Translations under genes and position numbers: made by a program
In this document: positions 1 to 7,623 of the stretch, piece after piece
Numbering within the stretch: position 1 is the first letter of the stretch
Layout: each line of letters opens with the position of its first letter
DNA from: Acanthamoeba lenticulata
Taxonomy: Eukaryota > Discosea > Longamoebia > Acanthamoebidae
NCBI GenBank assembly: GCA_002179805.1
Contig: NAVB01001918.1
Location: 1-13,456 of the forward strand
DNA: 13,456 bases
Reading direction: 5' to 3'
Notes under the pieces: model-generated
The model's database searches: none
Seen by the model: the letters and a program-made list of their open reading frames with translations, nothing else
What the model was told of the DNA's origin: nothing

Positions 1-969
1 AGGGGATGATCATGACCATCATCATCATCATCATCCCCACACTGATGGCGGCGAACCAGAAGACGAGATAGGCCGAGCAGGCGCCGATGGAGGTGATCAC
101 GATGGCCGCGTAGAGGGTCCACGCCACGGCACGTCCGTAGACCTCCCGCGCGATGTCCACGTAGGTCACCACCCGGTTCCTGATCCCTGTTTTGTTTTGT
201 TTATTATTTATTATTTAATTTATTTTATATTTAATATTGTTAAAGCGCGTACCAGGGAGGGCGTTCTTGCACTGGATGAGCATGCGGATGGTGAAGCAGC
301 TCAGCACGGCCAGCACCAAGATGCCCAGCATGCCGCCTGTCCAGAACCCACAACCACACCACCATTGTCATCGTCATCAGCATGCTGGCGTTGCTGGTGG
401 CTGGCCAGTCGCCAGTCATTGGACAAGGGCCGAACCAAAGAGGCCGGCCTGGAGGAAGGCCCACGGGAGGGCGAAGGAGCCCGCCCCGACCACGGCCTTG
501 ATGATCGACGCCGACGCCTGGAGGGCTCTGGTGTGCGTGTGTGTTGTGGAGAAGGTGAGGCGATATCTTCTTCGGGCGGGGAGGCATGACGACAATGATG
601 AAGACGATGATGATGACGAGGTACAAGTTAACGTAGAGAGGGAGGGGACGTACCCCTGCTTGCCCACGACCTGGTGGCCCTCGTCGTGTGGCTGGCCTGA
701 CTCGGGCTCATTGTCGTTGATGAGGTAGGACTTCTCGCTCGAGTCCATACGGTGGCGCAAGTGGTCGCCAATGGCGCCGTCCACGCCCCTGCAGACAAAT
801 GAAACAAACAAAGATCGAGATTGAGATTTTATTGTTGGATCGTGAAAAATCGATCAAACATCGTCGACGAAGTGGGTCCAACGGGTGGCTAAGTGGTGAA
901 TCAAGGAACAGTGGCGTACCAAACGGCGATGGCGTCTTGGACTGAATCTTCTCGCCCTTCGTCACTCAT
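1..969 (-). CDS. Amino acid/auxin permease-type transporter, N-terminal part (partial, spliced)
   Basis: This is the 5' half of a membrane transporter gene; the 3' part lies beyond the left edge. I read five exons on the minus strand: 969-920, 788-654, 527-436, 336-253 and 186 to about 42 (or to the edge). All junctions are GT-AG and in phase; donors include GTACGC and GTACGT. The start ATG at 969 opens a 62-residue acidic cytosolic leader. The first helix follows, with the motif AVVGAGSFALPWAFLQAG, the hallmark of the Aa_trans (AAAP/AVT) family: a Gly-rich unwound helix followed by LP. Helix 2 (GILVLAVLSCFTIRMLIQC) and helix 3 (SIGACSAYLVF) follow at the expected spacing. Family members are secondary, usually H+-coupled, amino acid transporters of plasma membrane or vacuole. 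The substrate cannot be told. The end of exon 5 is uncertain because a run of ATG codons overlaps a possible GTGTGG donor. Confidence 0.85.
17..35. repeat. CAT trinucleotide microsatellite
   Basis: About six perfect CAT units on the plus strand. On the minus strand they read ATG and sit either at the end of transporter exon 5 (a Met run) or just inside the next intron. Their low complexity makes the splice donor near position 42 ambiguous. Confidence 0.7.
187..252 (-). other. AT-rich 66-nt intron of the transporter gene
   Basis: The intron starts GTACGC at 252 and ends CAG at 187. Apart from its ends it is almost pure A/T, in sharp contrast with the GC-rich exons on both sides. Phase 1 is kept across the junction, so helix 2 continues into the next exon. 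The other introns of this gene are 337-435, 528-653 and 789-919. Confidence 0.8.
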
Positions 970-1228
970 GGAGTGTGCTGGTGAAAACAGGAACGGTGCA
1001 CTTGTAGTGAAGGGAAGAAACAACACACAACGACGGCGGAGCAAGTAGGTCACACCCTCTACTTGGACCAAGCGGCGATAAGCCAAGCAGGACCATGCTT
1101 TTCGAGCTCGTTATCCTTAGAACGCACTCCAAAGAATGCGGGGCAAAAGTCCAAAAATGTCAACAATGCGCAACACTGTCCGACACCTGAAGGCGACGTT
1201 CGTTTGCTGAGGGGTCAGCCCAGTACTA
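970..1228. promoter_or_regulatory. Spacer: 3' end of paralog A and promoter region of the transporter
   Basis: Both flanking genes are on the minus strand, so this 259-bp spacer must hold the 3' UTR of paralog A and the promoter and 5' UTR of the transporter. I see no TATA-like box and no AATAAA on the minus strand. The one structured element is an inverted repeat at 1042-1065, with arms CAAGTAG and CTACTTG and a 10-nt loop, 73-96 nt upstream of the transporter ATG. Whether it matters is unknown. Confidence 0.4.
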
Positions 1229-3012
1229 TCACAAGGCATCACCTTCCTCGCCAAAGTTGATGGCGCTCGGCTTGTAGCGAGGCTGTTGTCGGCGACGCCA
1301 CCACGCCACGCCAAGAGCCGCCACGATGACGCCCACCACGACAAGCACGGCCAAGGGCACCGCGACGGCCACACCCACCACCAGCCCCGTGTTGTCGCTC
1401 CCGCCGCCATCGCCCGAATTGGACGAGCCCAGGAGGGTGCCGAGGCCCAAGCTCGGGTCGTACTCGAGCGTCTCCTTGAAGCCCGGCAGCTCCAGCACGA
1501 GCTCCACCTCGCCTGTCGTCGCGTTGACCTCGGCCTTGTGGCTGATGAGGACAGGCCTGCCGTCGGCGAGGGCCACGTCAAAGACCTCGAGCTGCACGAC
1601 GGACTGGGCCGAGAGGCGCACAAAGTAGGTCGTCATGTTGGCTTGCGGCGTCCCGCTCGCGCGAGACACTGCACCCGAGGTGGAGCCCGATGAAAGCTGG
1701 GCCACGCGGTAGCGCAAGCTCACGCCCGAAGACGACGTGTTGGCCGCTGCTGCGGAGCTGGTGTTGAAGTTGACGGACCACTTGACTGCGCCGGCGGGCA
1801 GCTCAAAGGGCAGACCGGCAAAGGCGCTTGACGTGGTGGCCAAAGCAAACGTGAAGGCCTGCTCCACGCTGGTGGCGTTGTCGAGCTGGGCCGAGTAGGC
1901 GTATGTCGTGGACTGGAGTTGGCCGTCAGGCGTCCTCGCCTCTGATGTCGTCACGTTGTACTCTGTGCTTGCACCCCAACAGGTTTCAGCCAATCACGTC
2001 CTCGAGCAGAACAAGCCAAGCAGGGCGCGTGCGATGATTGGCGGGCGCACCGACGTCGCTGGCCGCCACAGTCGTGCCGCTCAACTCGAGTCCGACGAAG
2101 CTGGCGGTGGCACTCGAAGCCTCGCCTCCGTCGGCGCCCGAGGCCGAGACGTTGACGACTGGCGCGAGCGGGTTGAAGCTGGCCGACACGTTGGTGCGCG
2201 CCAGCACGGCGCCCGGCGAAGGCGCCGGCGCGTAGGACGGCAGCAGCGGCGGAGGGCTTGGCAACAAGAAGGGCGTTGGCGTTGGGGACACCCCAATGCA
2301 GCCACCAAGGCCCAGGAAAGAGGTCTGGTTAAAGGTCGTCCACGATGCCGTAAAGTTCAACGCGCTGGCCATCTTCTCGTAGCGGATGACGGACGCTGCT
2401 GCCGCGCTTGCGTTGTAGGCCGTCCCGGCACCCATGGCGATCGAGTCGCCCAGCTCCAGCACGAGCCAGTAGAAAGAGCCGGCCGAAAGCTGGATGCCGC
2501 CCACTGGCCAGCTGTAGTTGTAGACGTAGGTCGCCAACAGGGTTTCGTTCACCGTCGTGTTGGCCACGTCGAAGCCGCCCACCGAGGCTTGGCCAGGAGA
2601 CGTCGCGTAGCTTGACATCGGCGAGAGGTCGGGGAAGACCTCAGCGCGGGCCAGGACTGGCGGAGATACTGCAAGCCAATCCCCGATAGGCATGTTTATG
2701 AATGACAAATGGTTAGCGTGTTGTTTCCTCCACACAAGGGTTGAAGGTACCTCGGGCGCGGAGGGAGAGGGAGAAGGACGTGATGGTCACGCTTTGAGAA
2801 ACGAAGAAGGCTTGCGCCGCCCACGGCGGCGTGACTTCGCTTTGCGTGCCGTCTTGGGCGTACTCAGCGAGCGTGGAGGTGGTGTTGCAGAAGTCCGTCG
2901 TCCGGAGGGTGTGAAGCAATGTCCCCTTCGCTTGGGCCCACGCCGGACTGAGCAGGAGTATTGTAACGAAGGCCATGAGCATCATCATCGGGCAGCGCAT
3001 CACGGGAGCCAT
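1229..3012 (-). CDS. Tandem paralog A: secreted-domain, short-stalk, single-pass surface protein
   Basis: Three exons, 3012-2751, 2668-2051 and 1962-1229, are joined by two phase-1 introns (GTACCT..GCAG and GTGCGC..ACAG) and give about 537 residues. Residues 1-28 are a signal peptide (basic start, Met/Leu/Val core, AWAQA end). The N-terminal domain, about 40-213, begins with a Cys at 42 and closes with GGCIG (Cys 211), probably a disulfide pair. Inside are WAAQAFFVS and SAGSFYWLVLEL, a layout that recalls bacterial choice-of-anchor R domains. A short Pro/Ser stalk (about 214-235) leads to SYAPAPSPG. A conserved ectodomain of about 250 residues follows, then a transmembrane helix (486-515) stopped by RRR, and a 22-residue tail with INFG. 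Many N-glycosylation sequons are present. I recognise no named family for the whole protein; a cell-surface recognition or adhesion role is inference only. Confidence 0.75.
1989..2042 (-). other. Inverted repeat GCCAATCA/TGATTGGC inside intron 2 of paralog A
   Basis: Intron 2 spans 1963-2050 (88 nt). On the minus strand GCCAATCA (2042-2035) lies 9 nt from the donor. Its exact complement TGATTGGC (1996-1989) lies about 26 nt before the acceptor. The 8-bp pairing, extendable by two more pairs with one bulged base, would loop out the middle of the intron. The same pair is kept in paralogs B and C. Confidence 0.6.
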
Positions 3013-3178
3013 CTCAGCGGGCTGCAGGAGAAAGAGAGACTTTTTGCTTGTGGCCCAGTCGTGTGTTGCCTGATCGGACTTTTTGCCCGGCCACCCGGTT
3101 GCCTTGGGGGAGAGTAAACCAGTTTAAATAAAGCAAAAATAAAAGCAAAATCATTGTTGAGAACTTTTAGTACACATG
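3013..3178. promoter_or_regulatory. Spacer A/B with possible promoter of paralog A
   Basis: This 166-bp spacer lies between the stop of paralog B and the start of paralog A, both on the minus strand. The half next to B (about 3118-3175) is AT-rich. On the minus strand it contains TATTTAAA (plus 3123-3130), about 111 nt upstream of the A start codon and a candidate TATA-like element. The half nearer A is GC-rich. No AATAAA is seen on the minus strand for paralog B. Confidence 0.4.
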
Positions 3179-5137
3179 TCACAGGTCGTAATCGCCATAC
3201 TCTTCAGCGCTAAAGTTGATGCTTGGGTTGACACGAGCTTGATGACGGCGACGCCACCAGGTCACGCCAACTGCTGCCACGATGACGCCCACCACGACAA
3301 GCACGGCCAAGGGCACCGCGACGGCCACACCCACCACCAGCCCCGTGTTGTCGCTCCCGCTGCCGCCGTCATCATCCGACTTGGAGCCCAGGAGGGTGCC
3401 GAGGCCCAAGCTCGGGTCGTACTCGAGCGTCTCCTTGAAGCCCGGCAGCTCCAGCACGAGCTCCACCTCGCCTGTCGTCGCGTTGACCTCGGCCTTGTGG
3501 CTGATGAGGACAGGCCTGCCGTCGGCGAGGGCCACGTCAAAGACCTCGAGCTGCACGACGGACTGGGCCGAGAGGCGCACAAAGTAGGTCGTCATGTTGG
3601 CCCGCGGCGTCCCGCTCGCCCGTGACACTGCGCCCGAGGTGGAGCCCGACGACAGCTGGGCCACGCGGTAGCGCAAGCTCACGCCCGAAGACGACGACGT
3701 GTTGCTGGATGACGACGAGGAGGAAGAAGAAGTGTTGTTGAAGTTGACGGACCACTTGACTGCGCCGGCTGGCAGCTCAAAGGGCAGACCGGCAAAGGCG
3801 CTTGACGTGGTGGCCAAAGCAAACGTGAAGACTTGCTTCACATTGGTGGAGTTGTCGAGCTGGGCCGAGTAGGCGTATGTCGTGGACTGGAGTTGGCCGT
3901 CAGGCGTCCTTGCCTCTGATGTCGTCACGTTGTACTCTGTATTCGCCAGAACCAATCAGACACACGCGGAGTGAAACGGCAGGTGATGATTGGCGCCGCA
4001 CCAACATCCCCGGCAGACACGGCCAAGTCGCCCAATGCAAGGCTCACGAAGCTCGCGGCGGAGCTCGACATCTCACCTCCGTCGGCGCCCGATGCAGAGA
4101 CGTTGACAAAGGGCTCGAGCGGATCGAAGGTCGCTGACACGTTGGTGCGCGCCAGTACATCTCCTGGCGATGGCGCTGGTGCGTAGGACGGCAACGGCGA
4201 CGACGACACCATCGACGGTGATGAAGACACTGACGGCGACGGCGATGACGACAGCGACGGCGATGGTGACGGTGATGAGCTCGGCGAGATGGAGGGCGTC
4301 GGCGAGAGGCTGAGCCCCGGGCTGGGGCTGGGGGTGCGTGACGGAATCGCCGAAGACGACGGCGACGGCGACGGCGAGGCCTCGTGCGTAGACGTCCCGG
4401 CGCAGCCCGTGAAGTTGAGGTGGGTCGTGCCCGGGTTTTTTACCGTCAGGTTCCCGATCAAGTAGGCGGTCTTGTCCTCGAAAACAATGGCGGCCCCAGC
4501 CTCGGGCTGGTAGTCTTGGCCCACGTCCCAGTAGACGACGGAAGACAACTGCAGGAGGAGCCAGTAGGAGTGATTGGCCACCAGCGCGATGCCGTTCCCG
4601 CTGCTGCAGTTGTAGGAATAGATCTTCATTTCGGGCCCATCGACGGTCGTGGAGTTGACGGCGAAGCGGCCCAGTTCACTGTTGGCGTCTGGTTTCGTCA
4701 AGTTGCTGCCAGAGTGGTCGGCATCTTCGACTATCACGGCGCTGGCGAGCGCGGGAAACTGTCCCCCTACTCGTTGCGCATTAAAAAAAGATAAATAATG
4801 AAAAAGAAGTTAATATAAAAACATGTGGCGTGTGTGCCGCACACGCCCGCAGGCCAAGCAGGAGGAAGTTACCAGCTTGTTGCGCGCCGAAGAGGGCGAT
4901 GGAAAAGGAGGTGATTATCACGTCGCGCTCTTCAACGTAGAAGCCTTGTGCCACAAGATCGCTTGTGTCCTGCTCGCCGTTCAGGTTGTAGGGGTACGCC
5001 GCGAGTTGGCTCGTGGCGTTGCAGCTGCTTGGCCCAACTGTGTCGCTGGCCCAGCAAGCCTGGGGCCAGGCCAGGAGCAGGCTGGCTATGGCCACCACAA
5101 CAGCTCCAACTCCCACACTGTGCGATGAAGAGTACAT
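3179..5137 (-). CDS. Tandem paralog B: secreted-domain, Ser/Pro-stalk, single-pass surface protein
   Basis: Exons are 5137-4873, 4769-4002 and 3936-3179, joined by phase-1 introns at the same positions as in A and C (about 596 residues). I chose the ATG at 5137 because the only in-frame codon further upstream is a GTG at 5194, and because the ATG leads directly into a signal peptide (residues 1-30, ending QACWA). The N-terminal domain runs from Cys 39 to TGCAG (Cys 211), with LVAQGFYV and VANHSYWLLLQL matching its paralogs and one extra Cys (YNCSSG). A Ser/Pro stalk (about 219-283) ends in SYAPAPSPG. The conserved ectodomain carries a Ser run (NTSSSSSSSSSN) where A and C have Ser/Ala. The transmembrane helix is 543-572, and the tail ends EEYGDYDL. 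The acceptor of intron 1 (ACGAG at 4770) is weak; it is chosen because the stronger CAG 11 nt downstream breaks the frame. Function unknown. Confidence 0.72.
3952..3993 (-). other. Inverted repeat CCAATCA/TGATTGG inside intron 2 of paralog B
   Basis: Intron 2 is only 65 nt (3937-4001). On the minus strand CCAATCA (3993-3987) lies near the donor and TGATTGG (3958-3952) near the acceptor, 7 bp perfectly complementary. The 3' copy reads CTGAT, which also fits a CTRAY branch site. Confidence 0.55.
4186..4380 (-). repeat. Ser/Pro-rich stalk of paralog B
   Basis: The minus strand encodes about 65 residues of irregular SPSPS, SPTPS and SSSPS units between the N-terminal domain and SYAPAPSPG. The DNA is an imperfect run of GACGGCGA-like words on the plus strand. 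Such stalks are typically O-glycosylated and extended; that is family knowledge, not shown here. Confidence 0.75.
4827..4847. other. Hairpin inside intron 1 of paralog B
   Basis: GGCGTGTG (4827-4834) and CACACGCC (4840-4847) form a perfect 8-bp stem with a 5-nt loop. It lies within the 103-nt intron 4770-4872, about 25 nt from the donor. It could bring the donor closer to the weak acceptor. No counterpart is seen in intron 1 of A or C. Confidence 0.55.
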
Positions 5138-5290
5138 CTCGTCGTCTAGATGCAGCGGCTCTCGCACGTAGTATATGATCGTGTGCAGTTTCACCTCCGG
5201 GTGTGCGTGGGAACTTCCTTTAACTGATTGGCCAAATTTATATTTTTTATTTTAAATTTTTTTCAAGAATTTTACACGATTTTGCACCAG
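5138..5290. promoter_or_regulatory. Compact spacer C/B: 3' end signal of C overlapping promoter of B
   Basis: This 153-bp spacer serves two minus-strand genes. An AATAAA-type sequence (plus 5246-5251, minus strand) lies 40-45 nt after the stop of paralog C. Four bases further on is TATAAA (plus 5237-5242, minus strand), about 100 nt upstream of the B start codon. Close downstream lies CCAATCAG (plus 5224-5231), the same word that recurs in the paralog introns. The central block 5232-5280 is strongly AT-rich. Confidence 0.5.
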
Positions 5291-7623
5291 TCACAGGTTG
5301 TAGTCGTCGGCGCCAAAGTTGATGCTGCTCGGACTGGCCCTTGCTTGTTGTCGGCGTCGCCACCAGGTCACGCCGAGCGCCGCCACGATGACGCCCACCA
5401 CGGCCACCACGGCCAAGGGTACCGCGACGGCCACACCCACCACCAGCCCCGTGTTGTCGCTCCCACTGCCGCCGTCATCATCCGACTTGGAGCCCAGGAG
5501 GGTGCCGAGGCCCAAGCTCGGGTCGTACTCGAGCGTCTCCTTGAAGCCCGGCAGCTCCAGCACGAGCTCCACCTCGCCCGTGGCGGTGTTGACCTCGGCC
5601 TTGTGGCTGATGAGGACGGGCCTGCCGTCGGCGAGGGCCACGTCAAAGACCTCGAGCTGCACGACGGACTGGGCCGAGAGGCGCACAAAGTAGGTCGTCA
5701 TGTTGGCCCGCGGCGTCCCGCTCGCCCGTGACACTGCCGATGTCGTGGCCGAGCGCAGCGAAAGCTGGGCCACGCGGTAGCGCAAGCTCACGCCCGACGA
5801 CGTGTTGGCCGCCGCAGATGACGAGGTGTTGAAGTTGACGGACCACTTGACTGCGCCGGCGGGCAGCTCAAAGGGCAGACCGGCAAAGGCGCTTGACGTG
5901 GTGGCCAAAGCAAACGTGAAGGCCTGCTCCACGCTGGTGGCGTTGTCGAGCTGGGCCGAGTAGGCGTATGTCGTGGACTGGAGTTGGCCGTCAGGCGTCC
6001 TCGCCTCTGATGTCGTCACGTTGTACTCTGTAGCATTCCCCCGCCCGCCCCGATGCGCCAATCAGATGCTTGAGGCTTTCCGTCGAAAGGGGGAGCATGA
6101 TTGGTTGGTTGGTGATTGGCGTACCGACGTCGCCGGCGGACACGGCAGTGCCGCCCAACTCGAGTCCGACGAAGCTGGCGGTGGCGCTCGAAGCCTCGCC
6201 TGCGTCGGTGTCCAGCGCTGAGACGTTGACGACTGGCGCGATCGGATCGAAGCTGGCCGACACGTTGGCGCGCGCCTGGACGCCGCCCGTCGAGGGCGCC
6301 GGCGCGTAGGACGGCGGCGGCGGCGAGGACGACACCGATGGCGATGGCGACGCACTTGGTGACATGGTCGGTGTTACGGAGGGCGTCGGCGACAAGGTTG
6401 GCGACACCGAGGACGACGGCGACACGGTCGGGGACACCGAGGGCGTGGACGACAGGCTCGGTGACGCGGAAAAGGTCGGCGACAATGTCGGAAACGCGGT
6501 GGGCGTTGGCGAAAGGGTCGGTGACGAGCTGGGAGACGGTGAGGGCGAGCGGCTTGGGGATTGGGAAGCCGACGCCGATGCCGATGCCGATGCCGATGCC
6601 GATGCCGATGCCGATGCCGATGCCGATGCCGATGCCGATGCCGATGCCGACGGTGTCGAGGAATTGGTCGGCTTCTGGGAGGGCGACGCGGACGCCTGCG
6701 GCGAGGATGTCTCCGAGGTTATTGGCAGTGGGATTATTGTTGTGGCTTGCACGACAGACGAAGACGACGGAGACGGAGACGACGACGGCGACGGCGAAAC
6801 CGAGGACGTCGGATCGACAGTGCCGATGCAGCCGGTCAACAGGAGGTGGGCGGTCGTTCCGGACCACTGCGTCCACGAGATCGAGTCCGTCGAACTGCTC
6901 AGTGCGGTGTAGCTGATGGGCAAGCCCATGTTGTAGACGTAGTCCGTCCCGACGGCCACCTCGACCGTCTGCGAGGGAATCGCCAGCACGAGCCAGTAGT
7001 ACGCGCCGCTCGCCAGCGGGATCGAGACGCCCCCTGCGGCGGCGAATTCGTAGGTCATGCTATCGTTGGGCTGGATGGCCGTCGAGGCCACCACGAAGGA
7101 GCCCAAAGACGGAGCGGTGACGTTGGGGGAAGTGGGTTCGGAGCCCAGCGTCTGGTCCGGGTAAAGATTGGCGCTCGCGAGCCAAGCCGTCTCTCCTGCA
7201 CGGCGATTGGCCAAAAAGGCGAAAGAATGAAATAAAATGAAGCGTCAGTCAATTCTCCAAAAGTGGGTCTCCATTGCATTCACCGATCGCGGAGCGGAAC
7301 GGTGGAGGACAGCAACAACCACGTCGTCATGGCCAAACCGTACCGTTGCTGGAGCGGAGGGGGAGGGAGAAGGTGGAGATGCTCACGGCGTCGTAGGCGT
7401 AGAAGGCTTGGGCCAGCCAGTCGGCCGTCACGTCCATAGTCGAGTTGTCTTCGTCGTAGAAACTGAGGTCCTGGCTTGTGGCGCAGATCGTGCTCCCGCT
7501 GACCGGGGCCGTGACTTGCGCCCAGCTGCGCGAGGGGCAGACGAGGAGGAGAGACGCCAAGGCCAAGACAAAGGCCACGACGACCGGGCCCGACGAGGAG
7601 CACCACTTCCCCTGATCGTACAT
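5291..7623 (-). CDS. Tandem paralog C: secreted-domain, long-stalk, single-pass surface protein
   Basis: Exons are 7623-7344, 7195-6125 and 6027-5291, joined by phase-1 introns (GTACGG..GCAG, 148 nt; GTACGC..ACAG, 97 nt), giving about 695 residues. The signal peptide covers about 1-35 (ending SRSWAQ). The N-terminal domain runs from Cys 47 to TGCIG (Cys 216) and includes WLAQAFYAYD and LASGAYYWLVLAI. In all three paralogs the GC pair falls 122-124 residues into exon 2. The stalk (about 223-389) is by far the longest: SPSPS/SPTLS units, a (SA)n tract and more SPTPS units before PPPPSYAPAPS. The conserved ectodomain follows, then a transmembrane helix (644-673), RRR and a tail ending GADDYNL. 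Exon 3 is nearly identical to that of A and B. The long stalk would hold the N-terminal domain far from the membrane; ligand and function are unknown. Confidence 0.75.
6056..6121 (-). other. Inverted repeat CGCCAATCA/TGATTGGCG inside intron 2 of paralog C
   Basis: Intron 2 spans 6028-6124. CGCCAATCA (minus 6121-6113) starts 4 nt after the donor, and TGATTGGCG (minus 6064-6056) lies about 28 nt before the acceptor, a perfect 9-bp pair. A second CCAATCAT copy lies just inside the first. The rest of the intron is unlike those of A and B. Confidence 0.6.
6309..6809 (-). repeat. Extended Ser/Pro/Thr/Ala stalk of paralog C
   Basis: About 167 codons of low-complexity Ser/Pro/Thr sequence carry SPTLSPTPS-like units of roughly 9-10 residues repeated with variation, split by the (SA)n tract. 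It corresponds in position to only about 22 residues in A and 65 in B, so this segment has expanded or contracted since duplication. Confidence 0.75.
6568..6651 (-). repeat. Hexanucleotide minisatellite encoding a Ser-Ala tract
   Basis: Fourteen 6-nt units: GCCGAT twelve times on the plus strand, with GCCGAC at each end. On the minus strand it reads TCGGCA and encodes alternating Ser-Ala within the stalk of paralog C. Unit length is a multiple of three, so gain or loss of units would leave the frame intact. Paralogs A and B have no such tract. Confidence 0.9.

Larger units (their letters stand above)
1229..7623 (-). repeat. Three-copy tandem gene array (paralogs A, B, C)
   Basis: Three head-to-tail copies share exon number, intron phase, domain order and very similar exon 3 DNA. 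Gene starts are about 2.1 and 2.5 kb apart, and spacers are 166 and 153 bp. The copies differ mainly in N-terminal domain sequence, in stalk length and in their introns. Neither flank (transporter, F-box/kelch) contains a further copy or fragment. Confidence 0.85.

Noticed and set aside
4758..4763. CAG acceptor for intron 1 of paralog B
   Set aside because: It is a better sequence match than ACGAG, but it puts exon 2 out of frame with exon 1, given the phase-1 donor shared by all paralogs.
5138..5194. Upstream start for paralog B at 5194
   Set aside because: The codon at 5192-5194 is GTG, and the extra 19 residues would bury the signal peptide; the ATG at 5137 fits the other two paralogs.
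1286..5731. Long plus-strand open frames repeated opposite the last exons of all three paralogs
   Set aside because: They are similar only because the opposite strand is nearly identical. They have Arg/His/Thr-rich composition, no signal or domain, and stop or change at the paralogs' variable sites. The minus strand gives spliced, domain-bearing proteins.
6364..6916. Plus-strand open frames with DADADA, MPMPMP or RCRCRC runs
   Set aside because: These are translations of the GCCGAT hexamer tract in other frames; all six frames of such a tract stay open. The Ser-Ala frame lies inside the well-supported paralog C.
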